From Halichondria panicea (lineage: Eukaryota > Porifera > Demospongiae > Suberitida > Halichondriidae): 64,000 bases of DNA. Location: the NCBI RefSeq assembly GCF_963675165.1, contig NC_087377.1, positions 7,271,122 through 7,335,121 on the forward strand. The letters run 5' to 3'. Positions 22,251-35,200 of this stretch are shown one piece after another. The translations under genes and the position numbers were made by a program. A model generated the notes under the pieces. The model was not told the DNA's origin. It ran no database searches and saw only the letters and a list, made by a program, of their open reading frames with translations. Within the stretch, counting starts at the first letter, position 1. The number at the start of each line of letters is the position of its first letter.

Positions 22251-22699
22251 GCGATAGTTCGCTGCACTCCTCAGTGCAGCAGCACAACTCTAAGAGCATC
22301 CCCCGACCAAGCATGCGATTATATAATTATTGTACAAATTCCATCGGGTGAATTGCCTGGCGGCATATGCATGAGGATCAAATATCACACCGACACCACT
22401 AGAATCATATAACCCAACAGGGGAACAGAGAAAGGCCGCACTAACATAATTATTACGGGTGCGTGTGTGTGTATTGTAGAATAGCTTAGGTTTCCACAAT
22501 CAACAAGTGCTTCATCCGGCATATATACATGACCGGCAGACATAATGATAATGACTCATGCTATTCGACTTTCATGCCTCATGCAGGCTGCTGCAGGCTG
22601 CTAGCCAATTCTGGAAAAACGGAGTGCTATTTAAAAGTCTGTAGACTGCGGTGGGCTGTCGCATGGCAGACTCAGACTATAGGAAAACAGCCTCTCTAC

Positions 22700-23045
22700 A
22701 CGCCATTCTCGGCAAGACGTGGCTCCAACTTAAAAGTTCGGGGAACAAAGCGAGCTATCGCTATAGCGTGGAACTGACTATCGCATAGCTCTACACATTA
22801 ATATGTACTCTCAGGCTTCTGGCCATTTTCAGGCAAGACATGACTCCAATTTAAAAATTCGTGGAGCAAAGCGAGCTAGCATAGCTCTACACATTAATAT
22901 GTACTCTCAGGCTTAGACTGGCCATTTCAGGCAAGACATGACTCCAATTTTATATCGTGGAGCAAAGCGAGCTAGCATAGCTTTACACACTAATATGTAC
23001 TCTCAGGCTTCTGGCCATTTCAGGCAAGACATGACTCCAATTAAT
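22700..23045. repeat. 96-bp tandem repeat, ~3.5 copies
   Basis: The motif GTACTCTCAGGCTT occurs at 22805, 22901 and 22997, exactly 96 bases apart. Units also share GGCAAGACATGACTCCAATT and GAGCAAAGCGAGCTAGCATA; the first unit is diverged. Confidence 0.9.
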
Positions 23046-23722
23046 TGGAACAAATAGTAATGTCGCCGTTGTCATATAGCCGCGTTGGTTCTTGGGAACT
23101 GACTGGTGCATGGCAGGGCTGCCTCCATTCTGTCAGTATTAAACTTGGACAAAACGGAGAGCACAACAACGTGGACAAAAAGGAGAGCACAACAATGTGC
23201 CGTACAGAACACCATGAGTGTATTCATTTGGCAATGTTCTTAACAGAGCGTGACTAACATTGTTAGCCAATTTTGTCGTTAGTTCTGTACGTCGTCATAA
23301 GACGTAGTACGGTACATGTTAGGGAGTCCTACATACACTTCCTTGGGCTCAGTTAAATAAATAAACAATACTACTTCCTTGGAGGGGGCTCGCAGCTAAG
23401 CTTCTCACCTATTTATTCTCCCTCGCCCATGGATTAATGTTATTCATAGTCATAATTAGTCATTAAGGCATCTCCAACCGGGTGATAACCGCTAATGATA
23501 TTCATAGCTGCAGTCTTGGGCTTGGCTTGCGATAAACAGCTCAGCCCCTTCCTACGTCGCTCCACCCTACCAACTCCCCTGGCTAGGTAGTTGGGAATGG
23601 TGATATTAACAGGAAGGTTTCCATATGCTGATTCAGCAGTTTCGAATTATGAACGCCCTCCATATTTTTATTCATGTCCACATGGCCATGGTGTACTGTA
23701 TAAGCAAGTTTAGATCTGATTT
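23046..23722. other. Probable 5' flank of the USP-like gene
   Basis: No exon seen. A short direct repeat (GGACAAAA(C/A)GGAGAGCACAACAA) occurs twice at about 23147-23196. Confidence 0.4.
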
Positions 23723-25266
23723 ATGGCTGAGCTAGTGGCTCATAGTATGGCTTCATCGTTTGGAGGAGGCTTGCACAACATGGGCAATACATGCTTTGCA
23801 AACTCTGTACTTCAGGGTATGTTTTATACATCTCGTATACAGAAGGTATTGTGTGATGAACGAGTACCACATGGTAAGGAGAATATTAATAATGCACATT
23901 CAATTGTTCATGTAAAATTTGTAACAGAACATAGTCAGGGAAGTGAACAGTTATGCATGGTGTGCACACTTAAAAGCCTGTACGACGAATGTCAGACGAG
24001 ATCCCAAGTTCATCCCTCTGGCATATACTCTCAGCTGAAAAGTAAGGAAGGAAATAATGACATTGTACGTTAGTGCATACAAGCTGCTTACTTTTTATTG
24101 AATATACCGAAGGTTTGATGCATCACTGGCAGCCATGCAGGTAATCAAGAAGATGCTCACGAGTTCATGTTGGCAATTCTTGACAGAATAAACAGCCACC
24201 TAGTTGTAGACGAGAAGTAAGTGAAGTAAGTGTAGATATTAATTACACTCAGTCAGTATTGCAAACATCACATGCACAGCATGACTCAGTCAGCAATGGA
24301 TAAAGTAATGGCAACTCTCTTATCGACCACTGGTATGCTTTAAATATTGATAGTACGTGACTATACTTGTTCCTTCAGTTAAATGCAGTGAGTGTGAGCA
24401 AGTTTCCACTACATCTATGGTTTCTAGCCACATTCTAATTGTACGTAAGAATAATAATTATAGGGAATTATAATGATCACAGGGAGAAAGTATAGAGAAG
24501 TGCATTGAAGCTACTTTTAGCGAGGTGCACCTCAGTGGGTGTAATCATGTAACAGGTATAATTATTAGAAGATTATAAGAGACGTGTGAAAACACAAAAC
24601 ATTATAATTATAGGTGCAAATCTCCTTCAGAGTACAAAGGTACACAATGTAGGAAATGAGTGTATCTCACAAGGTGAGATGGTTGCCTATCATATAAAAA
24701 CTTTTATTTACATACTATATGTCATTAGAATTGATACTACTGTGCTGCAAGGATGTACCTACACTGCATAGGGTATGTAATGGTGGTAAGTACGTTCAAG
24801 AATCTGAGATAAAGGGTAACTTGCCTGATGAAGTGGTGGACGAAGATTTGATCAGTATCCAATCTTACTTCTCTAAGAAACTCCTGGATAAAAAAGGTAC
24901 AATAATGTATAATAATTTGGTATTGATTATTGCTCTTCTTAGTTCAAGCAAAGAGAACAGAATGGAAAGAGAACAGAATGGAAATGTGGAGCCATTACGT
25001 CAAAGTGGAACATGGTTATGTGTGATTCATGTTTTGTCTGGTATCATTGGTAAGTCCAAAGAATAAAAATTAATGTAGCTACTACATACATTTTTAATAA
25101 CTATCTCTTGTATAGGTCTTGCACTGACATTGAAGTAGAGAAGAATACTCCTTCAGAAGATACAGATTGGTACTGCAGGAACTGTGCAAAGAAAATCATT
25201 TTTATAATAATAAATTTTTATTTAATATTAATTTTTGTAGACTACTTTTTACTATCTATTCCATAG
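23723..25266 (+). CDS. USP-like gene with PHD-like 3' exons (possibly broken)
   Basis: Nine exons inferred: 23723-24041, 24141-24216, 24280-24332, 24379-24440, 24483-24555, 24614-24673, 24729-24896, 24943-25049, 25116-25266; phases agree at every join. Exon 1 has the ubiquitin-specific protease Cys box (GLHNMGNTCFANSVLQ, catalytic Cys). Exon 2 has the NQEDAHEF box and exon 4 a CSEC zinc pair. No KRF or GHY (His) box was found, so the protease fold looks incomplete. Exons 8-9 encode CDSCFVWYHWSC...DWYCRNC, the end of a PHD finger. In exon 8 a 16-base unit (AAGAGAACAGAATGGA) is doubled, which puts the PHD part out of frame with the rest. It may be a pseudogene, a fusion, or carry an assembly or allele error. 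Poly(A)-like AATAAA near 25209. Confidence 0.6.
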
Positions 25267-25534
25267 CCCTCCATCTTCTTACCTTCTTCACAGTCCACAG
25301 TAGGCTAGAGTAGTGTAGATGAGCTAGTCCACAGGAGTCTACTAGTACAGTCTCAGAAGAAGAAGAATTCAAATAGGAGCCCTGACACATACTGTACACT
25401 GTGGAAACCGCGCTGAGTCAGCACAATATATGCTGTGTCAGCATATGGAAACCTTCCTGTTATTAGTCGCTTTCGTAGTTGGTGGCTCTACTGAAGTCAG
25501 CCAATCAACATCAGCGTAACTAACATTAATCCTA
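25267..25534. other. No gene seen
   Basis: Short intergenic stretch after the USP-like gene with paired GTCAGCA(C/T)A(A/T)ATATG motifs near 25415-25445. Confidence 0.4.
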
Positions 25535-25600
25535 TATAAGCGTGTCACCCGGCCACCCGTTGGGAACGGGTGCCGGGCTCCGCCCAGCTATAACAACTCC
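25535..25600. repeat. GGGCGGAGCCCG dispersed repeat, inverted copy 2
   Basis: Reverse complement of the block at 14417-14475: ATCCTATATAAGCGTGTC at the left, CGGGCTCCGCCC at the right. Confidence 0.6.
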
Positions 25601-25989
25601 TTCTCAACCTCATACTTGACTGAAGTCTTTATTCCCTCCATTTCCAGAGCCATTGAATGAGATAATTCATCTTTGCTTGTAAGTGAATGTACAATTTACA
25701 CAATAGCATTTACCTCTATTTAGAACGCGACATTAAAAAATAATTGTCAACGCAGCTGTCGCTACTTTTAGAGGTCAGAACATTTCTGAAGCTCCTGGGT
25801 GTCGCATATTTGGAGGGTCGCCTTAAATCAAGGTCTTACGGTACACTTTAAATACATGTATACAGTCATGCATATTGATAATACTTCTGATAAAGGCAAT
25901 TTAAGTGGATGCTTATCTCATTAGATGTACATGTATCCTAAAAATCCAGGACAAAGGAGCTACCGTATGCATGCAGCTTGGCCGGGAAT

Positions 25990-26196
25990 ACCGTATAGCG
26001 GGTAATTTTCGGGGGACAAAATATTCGTGGTTCAGCAATATTGAGACATTTCATGGGTAATATTTTTGTGGTTGCTGCTTGCACTGCAGGTAAAGGTAGG
26101 CAAGGTCGCTTCATTCGTGGGTAAATATTCGTGGTCATACCTCCAACCACGAAAACCACGAATATTTTGCCCCACGAAAATTACACGCTATACGGT
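25990..26196. mobile_element. ACCGTATAGCGGG MITE, copy 2 (complete)
   Basis: TIRs ACCGTATAGCGGGTAATTTTC and its complement (one or two differences); a TA pair flanks each end. Interior core GGTAAAGGTAGGCAAGGTCG. It sits about 50 bp upstream of the receptor start codon, so it may contribute to that promoter. Confidence 0.9.
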
Positions 26197-26246
26197 ATTT
26201 TGTACATGAGTCTTTACTTTTGTAGGTTTGTGTAGCTGGCGTCACA

Positions 26247-29200
26247 ATGGAGTACCTACGAGTGTTGACTGTCGTTATCATTATGCTCACACATCTGATT
26301 GTTCCTGGAAAAGGTTTGCACATACACCATCACTTCCCGATTGTGGCATTATAAGTATTAATTGACACACCCTTAATTTTTTAATCAATGTGCTCTTTTG
26401 GTTACCAATTCCAATATTTATTGTCCCGCTCCATTTTGGTGAGGGTTGTGAATAATGAATACAAGGAATGTACCCTATAGCGGGTATATTTCGAGGGTAT
26501 ATTTCGAGGGTATAAATTTTCGCGGAAATGCCTTTAGAAAGTTTTCATGGATTTAATTTTCGTTGAATAGCAGCCTTTTTGCAGCATGCATGCATGCATG
26601 CGATATTAAATGTGTGGTTATAAATTAATAATAATTATAAATGTTCGCGGTAATGTATGACTTGTACTAGTAGTAATTTTAAACTTTCGAACACACGTAC
26701 TTCTAGCTCAGTGTTCTTGCTCTTATACAATGCTTCTTACCATTCTGGAGGGCGGTTCAAAGCGGTTTTTTCTTCCAAAAAACATCTCACCATAATTATG
26801 TAGACTAACATGGCAGTCAGAGCCACGAAAAACAGTACCTGTACGTAGCTTCACTATAAGCAGATATATTTTGAAAAAAGGCTACTGAAAGCTCATAAGA
26901 AAAACAGATTAATGGTGCTCTGACCTCCTCTGCTCATATAGATCATAATCCTGTTAGAGTATAAATACTAGTCTAGATCCATCGTAGAATCTTTTCAGCA
27001 GTGTAGGGAAGGTGAGAGGGCGGTGGGAATGCTCCTAGACCACTCTGGTTATTTGCAGTGTCTCTGTAAAGCCTACAAAACAGTGGAGCATCAAGGTACC
27101 TAATGGTGCCTAATCGATTAGATTCTTATGAGTGCACGTGATAAAACCTGACGGTGGATGGCGCGCGTCCAACCTCCTCTGATTCTAGCTAGCTGCTTAC
27201 GATCACTAGATCTAGCTCATGAATAATTAATGAGCAAATGGTTTATTGTAACATATTGGACTTCTTGTTGTGTGCAGTGATACGTACACCGGTCACTGCA
27301 TGTGTATACAGTACATAGCACTCCAATGATTAACTTTTTATGTGTTATTTCTCACAGCTCAGTTTACAGTACAGCCATTGTCAGTGGAGAGAGCTGAGGG
27401 ACTGGAGGCAGTGTTCAGGTGTCGGTATCAAGCGGAGGGATTCGATGTGTCGTATGATTGGTTTATAAACAATTCCTTTGTTGGAGCAGATTCAGACACT
27501 GTTAGAGTACGTCGACCTTCATCTCCTGGTGGACCAACTACACTGATAATATTGGCCACTCCACAGCACAACAACTCTATTGTGTATTGTGAGGCTATAA
27601 TCAGAAATGGTTCTGATCGTACGTTTGAGATTTCATCCACAGCATCTCTAGTTGTTCGTGGTGAGTCAGTAATTATATCTTGATTGTCTTGGCATAATTT
27701 GTCCTTCTTTTATTACATTAGAGACGGTCCTCACTCCCTTTATTGTTGCACCAAACACCATCACCGTGATATGGAATGCTCTACCTCTCACTGAGTACTG
27801 TGTGGACATCAACACGACAACTTTGGACTTCACTGAAACAGTGGCCCTTGATTCTCTGTGTGGATTCACTAATGAGTACATCTTCATGTACTCTGATAAC
27901 AGTGTGTGTGCCAGATTCACTGTGACTCCTACTGATGGAGAGATGAGGGGAACAACCAGTGAATTATGTACTGGGTTATTTACGAGAGTAGAAGGTGTGT
28001 TTATACCATAATAATAGTACGTATTACACTTCTATAATATTATGCAGGTAGTGGAGAACAACACCGTATTCTTGAAAATAAAAGGAATAAATTAGTCAAG
28101 TTTAGGGCAACTGTGAGTGATTCCATTTTAGGGTTAGTGTTAGGGTTAGGGTTAGCTGTTTGTTACGTTGGTAAGAATGCATTTTTAGTTTGTTGAGTTC
28201 TCTCTAACATTTTAGGTTCCAAGTTGTACAAAGTTCACTCGGTATCGTGTAGACTCTGACTTATTGACTCCCTCCATCAACCTTCCAATCACGGACCCTC
28301 TTCTGTTTGATGGCTCACTCAGTTTCTCCCTCCCCACTGACAAGATGACAGAATACAGTGTCACACTGACTGATGAGAATGGAATAGACCTCGTGTTTGA
28401 GAACATTCCAATCAGTGAGTCTATCACGTTTATTTTGAGCTGATAAAAATATATAATTATTTGTGTGATAATTATCTCTATCAGGTACATTTGACATTCA
28501 AAACCTGCTAGTGTCTGAATGTGCTGGTGGTGGTGGTATTTGTGTGAGCATTGAGTATGTTGAAGGTACTGTCTCTCCCGGAGCTCTCGTCTGTGTGATA
28601 CTTGTCGTTAATGAAGTGCTTGACTTTGCTAACATGAAACTGGTTACCATCCCTCGGAATTCTATTGAGAATTTCACCATTCCTGTTTCTAGTGGAGAAT
28701 ACCGAGTGATTGCTTTTGATCTGGAGAGCAACCATTTACCAAACATGCCCATGTCTATGGTAGCACTCAGTCAAGACATTATGACAGTGAACTCTGATGG
28801 TGAAGGTACGTGCTCTGTGTGTTATTGTTGTGCTATAATTATAGTCATTTACCGTAGACATTACCAGTCCACCACCAAGAGAGGGCATCAGTGCAACCAA
28901 TTTAACAAATGGAGAGGTTGAAGTGACTTGCTGTGACCGGGATTGTCTAGTCTTGTTCCAATCCACCACCATCTTGGACCGAGTACCTGTTGGTTTCATC
29001 AACGCATCTGAAGTATCAAATTCAATTTCTGTGAATGATTCAACTGTCCTCTCTTTAAATGACACTTTTGTGGTGGCGTACTCTTGGAATAGTTTGGAGA
29101 CCATCTTTGATGGGGAGGTATCGCTCATTAGACGACTTGACCAACTCAATAGTACCTGTAAGTGCCTATGTAGATTATCACAACTGGATAATCAATTATT

Positions 29201-32200
29201 CCGCCTCCTCCTCATTCATATTGCAGCTGCTCCCACTTGTCCAACAGCTGCTCCCACTATACCTACAACGTCTGATCCACAAACAGACCCACCTCCTCCT
29301 CGTATGGAGTCTCTGCCAATATTACAAAATGTAGTTATCCCTGGTGAGTTAAAAAACGTGTGTGCTAATATCATTACTTTAAGTAGCATGTGAGCTAGAT
29401 ACACTATTACGACCATTAATTAAGGCTTAATTTAGCTCGTAACATCTCTCTCTCCCTGTTCAGTTATTATTGTTGCGATGGTTATTATCATCACTTCGAT
29501 ACTCATCGTTCTTGTTGTTTTGTGTCTGGTGAAGAAATATAAACGAAGTGGCAAGGTGTTTTATTCCAGGTACAATCATTATCAATTTGAATGGTACTCG
29601 TAGCAGTACGTAAGAATGTGGTTGTCATGTGCTACATCATCTAATTTAAAGTACATTTGCCAGCATTCATGCTAATTATGATCTACAAGCAATCCAATTA
29701 GGCCGTAAACATACGTACATGTACAATTGTTACGCGGGTGCATATAGTATGATTGAAATAGGGATGTTTCACAACAATATTCGTTTAGTAAGAATCTTAT
29801 GTTTACATTTCTTAATGTTAAAATAATAATTCTCTTAATTCACAGTAACTCTGAAGGCGGCAGTGTGGTGAGTATTACATTTATGTTGCAATGATAAACT
29901 CTCTTGCGTTGTGTATTTGTGCTGATATTGCGCTGACAATGTATTTTTATAGCCCCCACACGTAAGAATACTTTCCCAGTTCATAATTATGTTTGTACAA
30001 GTACTACATGTAGCTTCCTTGTTCACCTAAACTAGGAAGCATGTTTGTATTCACTCATGAGCTGATGCTATGGTTTCGTATTAGCAACGTCCTGTGTTCA
30101 TGTTTCAATATCCCCCTCAGTGACAACTATAATTGCTGACATGTAGATACTGATTTGTATTAGTCATTTGAAGGTACATTTAGGTACTGCTACATGTACA
30201 TGCAAAGAGTATCTACTCTTGATACAATGTATTGTTATGATGTGTTTTCACAGGTTGTTATTTCCACTATCAGATCCCTGGGGGCCTTGTTTCTATGGGA
30301 GAGACTGATCTGTATGCGTGTTGCTTGAATGAGTAAATAATAATGTTTAATGTGTATTGTCTACAGGATGTGGGTGCCTCAATAACATCGCAAGTAGCAT
30401 TTTACAATGTCGCCCGCCCTGAGAACATGTCTCTGGAACGCAACACGGCTGACACTGACGATACACCTCCACCAGGTTATGATGTCGTGCATAAAGAGAA
30501 CTTGCCAGGTCCTGAATATGAAACTGTACCATCAGCTAAGGCAGGCAAACCTACACCCACCACCAGTGAGAACCCTCCACCCCTTCCCCCTTCCATGATA
30601 CGAGGAGACAGTGATGCACCTGATCTACCACCCCCCTACAATCCTGCCGTGGATAACGAGAGTGTTGTTGTTATGTCAGTGGAGAGCTCTATCAGCCAGG
30701 GTGTGGAGAATCAGTCAGTAGATGAGGAAGTTATTAATGAGTCATTGAAGACAGATCTATCGGTCAGCGACACAGAACATGATGGTACTACAGAAGAGGC
30801 CATTAGTAGCTCTGAAGCTCAACCAGATATCAACCATGTAGACACAGTACAAGGTGCAGAGAGTGGAGCTGGTATCAATGACCATGGTGGACAAGAGGCA
30901 ATGATCGCTGTGCAGGTGAGTGCTTTATAGTACAAGTAAAGGTTTTCTGTGACGCTTTCTCCTTTGTCTCTTTTACATGATTGTGGTTTTGTGTGGCGCG
31001 TTTGTATACGTGTAAATGCACACTACAATAATTCAGTAAAATCAGTATTTCATGCAAACATTTGCTAAATGCAACTGTGCATGACAATATGTACATGCAT
31101 GGTTACAGCCCATTGAGCAGGATACAGCTGCATGTAGTATAATACCCGTGTTGGTCATGTATGTTTATGTGTGTTGTGTGTCAACACGCAGTACCTGGTG
31201 ATCCTTAAGTGTGTAAGGAAAAGCACCTGCGGTACATTATTTAAGTGTGTCCAAATAAGCTCAAATGGACACAAAGCGCTCATTGTTACTTAATGTAGTT
31301 CTGTCCCGGCCTACCGTACACTGTAGCTCCGTTGCTTCATGCACATACAATGCTACTTTTTTTACCATTACCATCAATACCATTTTTCTATCTACACTGT
31401 ATATGGTTGTTGGGGGTCAATAAAGATGTTACTATACTGTGTATTGTCTACAGGACGTGGGTGCCTCAATAATATCTCCAGTAGCACTCTACGATATCGC
31501 CTGCCCTGAGCACATGTCTCTGGACTGCAACACGGACGATACACCTCCACCAGGTTATGACGTCATATGTAAGGAAAACATGCAAAGTCCTGAATACGAA
31601 ACTATACCATTAGCTAAGGCAGGCGAACCTACATTCACCACTAGTGAGAACCTTCCCCCTCCCATGATACAAGGTTTGGACAACGATGTGGTGCTTATAG
31701 AGGAGACCACTAGCACTTCACAAGCAAAGAACGAGCGTACAGAGGATGGAGGTGATGATGGACTTGAGGCAATGATTACTGCACAAGTGAGAGCTATATG
31801 TATATACCTGTAGTGTGTAGACCGCTGTCTGTGATGTGGTACGTATTATACCCTAAATTTAACAGCTGCTTTTGTAGTCTCTCTTTGTCCCTTTTTGTGG
31901 GTACTTTATGTCTTTAATATACATGTATGTGGACGTCAGAGATTGTACAGCTGTGTGTGATTAATGTGTATGCAAGTGTCTGGCAGTTGTACAGTGATTC
32001 CAGGGAATGAAGCTCTACATGTCGGAAGCCTCCGTGCTTGAATACAATGACATCTTTTATAGTAATAGTAATAATATCAGTGGGGAAAGTACATATTACT
32101 AGTCTCAGTCTGTGTCACAATGTCCTATCAGGACTGAATTCATGTACGTACATTACAGGCGTTGTGAGTAATTACAGTAGACAGGAAGTATTGTTTATTA

Positions 32201-35200
32201 ATTACACTGGCCATTATAATAATATTTTTGGCAAATTGACTTTACAGTAATTATTAGCACCCCACCCACTCCCACGCAGCACCAGTACACGCTGGTGGTT
32301 CCCAAGCCAGCCAGCAGTGATGCCAAGGTGAAGGACTCATCCAAAGTCATCTACTCTGAGGTGGACAAGGACAAACTCAAACCAGTCGTCCCAACACCAG
32401 GTACTTGTTCAGTATACAGTGGAGCCCCTGAATGATAACCTTTTATAACCTGTTCAATTAATATTGTTTCAGGCAGACATTATTTTTGGCAAAAGTATCA
32501 ATAAGTAGTATACATGTTTACTGTAGATACTCACTATAATTATGTGGGAGAATAAATTTTGGGGATAGTGCTTACTAGTACATGACATCGCGTGTCAGCT
32601 AATTCCCTAAGTGGAGACGGTTGACAGTTTCATGTGTGTACATGTAGTGTAACTCCAAAACTTTGTGCTGGTAGTTTTCGAAACTAGTTGGACTGCTTTC
32701 ATCATGAGAGGCCAGATATCTCAATAACTTGCACATGTGTTATGCCCTGTCCTGTAGTTGCCAAAGCACAAGGGCAGTATATTCCGGTAGAGACCAAGCC
32801 AGCCAGCAGTGATACCAAGGTGATAGACTCGACCAAGGTCGTCTATGTCGTGGTAGACAAGGACAAACTGAAACCAGTCGATCTGAACGACCCACCAGGT
32901 AGGTCACTCTTATCCACTCTGAATATACCCTCTGACCTAGTTCCTACCTACCTACTTATTCTTTGGAAGTGTTTGTTGTTTTTAGAGCGTCTTTATCATT
33001 CCCTGAATCCCACCTGCTGACTAAACGGAAAATGAATCTCAAAAGCCAGTCAATTATTGCCGCTCATGCAACAGAAATTGTTGTTTTGGGTGTTTATAAT
33101 GTTATTATATCAATATTCCCTACCGCATTCAAGTGCTATCCTTTCAGGGGTGAGAATTTGCCTCCACATACATAATTATACATTTAGGTTTCCTATGCAA
33201 TATTAGAGGAAATATTTCTCTTATTCGGTACGTGATTGGATGTTTACTGTTATAATTGTATTCTTATGTTTTCTTAGAGGACATTTTTCCCTTATTTGGT
33301 GCTTTTTAGATTCACTGTTCAGTTGTAGTATGACCAGTAACAGTAGTCCCATGAAACAACTTTCATTATCTCCCTCTCCAGCTATTCCACCACGACGCCC
33401 TGTCACCAACACTGAGGAGCTGCACACAGAGAAGACACTAGGTGTGTGGTTAGTATACTTATACGCAATAGTTTTAAGAGTAGACATCCCATAAATTATT
33501 GTCTTGTTTTCTAATACATGTACATGTATATACCGTATACCAGGTAATTTTCGAGGGTCAAAACAAAATATTCGTGGTTCAGCAATATTTAGCCATTCGT
33601 GGTTTTTATTTTCGTGGTTGCTGCTTGCACTGCAGGTAAAGGTAGGTAAGGTCTCTTCATTCGTGGGTAAAACATTCGTGGTGGTCCAGTGTTAAACCAC
33701 GAAAACCATGAATATTTTGCCACGAAAATTACCCGCTGTACGGTAGTGTAGTTATGTACAAACATTTGTAAACTGTGGGAAAGTAACTGTGGGAAGGTAA
33801 ACGTTGTTCGTCATATCAGTTAATACAATGCTGTGATGGTTCCACATTACACTAATTCCTCAAGAGTTCATGAATAGAGCAGGTGTGTCATTTATGATTG
33901 TGTGTACAAGTGTAATATTGAATGTGTGACTCTAATAAATTACGAGCCGCAAAACACATACAGATTGCAGATTTCTCAATAACTGGATAATTATTATTAT
34001 AATTATGCGCACTCCTGATATGAGTAATAAATATTTTTTGTGTGGTTGCCAAAATACATGGGCTCATTTCCTAATCAAATTCCATCAATGTGCCAATAAT
34101 TATGTCCATTGGAATTCAATCTCAACCAATCTCTCCCTCCAGCTCTTCCACCACGACAACGGCCCCCACCACCACCGCCCACCCACGAAACGCTCATGGA
34201 TCTGCTACACAATGTTGACAATAAGTGGGAGGATATCGCCAAGGCACTGAAAATTGACGAGGACAGAGTTGACAAAATCTTCACAAACAATGAAAATGAT
34301 TATCTGCGACTACACGAACTGTTGGAGTATTACTTCATGAACGTCCATTTCAGTCACTCTTGGGAGGAGATGGTGCGAGTGCTGACGGAGATAGGGGAGC
34401 ATGATGGTTTGGCTGGGAGAATAAAAGCTGAGAAAATACAAGGTGTGTTTGGTACTCGTTAGAAAGAGTGGCATTTTGCAGTCTTGTCAATTATCGCTCA
34501 TAACTTGCCCCATTTACACCTACATGTAGCACCAATGTATTTAAGGGGTGAATCCCTTCAACCTTCGGTGTAAATTCTCCCCAAGTGGTACGAATTGTAG
34601 CTTTCGTGCAGTTGTAAGAGTTCTGTTTTCGTTGTGTGGGAAACACCTGTCTATACTACCACAATGCAAGCATTCCAGTGTTTACACAAGAACAACATGC
34701 AGCTAATATAATAAACAAGCATTGATATACATAGCCTGAGAACGAGTGTTGTATGAAGTATACATGCAGGCACAGACCCCGAGGGCAAGCTGCCTGTATC
34801 AATAACACAAGGATTCTCATGCTATACATGTATGCAATAGCATGTGTTTTATATCACCCCTTATGCCTCGACTACGTAACTGTGAAGTAAAAAAATAGCA
34901 CGGGAGGGACTGTATGACTTTTATTACATGCTCATTATAATTATTATGATGATACGCGATGCACTGCAAGTATCATTGGATGGGGTCTCGTGTAATAATT
35001 TTTGGTGATGTAATGTCCGAGGGCTAATTATTGTATCCCTGCCAATAACTAATACTAGCAGTAGGAGGTCAAGAAGAGCTCCACCATTGAATTGAGCCGT
35101 TGCATGTATAAACGCTCGTTTAGTAAGTATGTTTATGGGATTCTGTACTCTAATACTGTACTTGTACTCCGTATTCTACCTATAATTATGGTGCGAAATT

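Noticed and set aside
28113-28170. Apparent hydrophobic stretch after exon 4 of the receptor
   Set aside because: It is encoded by TTAGGG repeats, and only the GTGAGT donor at 28113 keeps the phase needed by the next exon.
30241-30310. Possible extra receptor exon after TTTTCACAG at about 30253
   Set aside because: No GT donor in phase follows before a stop, and exons 11 and 12 already join in frame.
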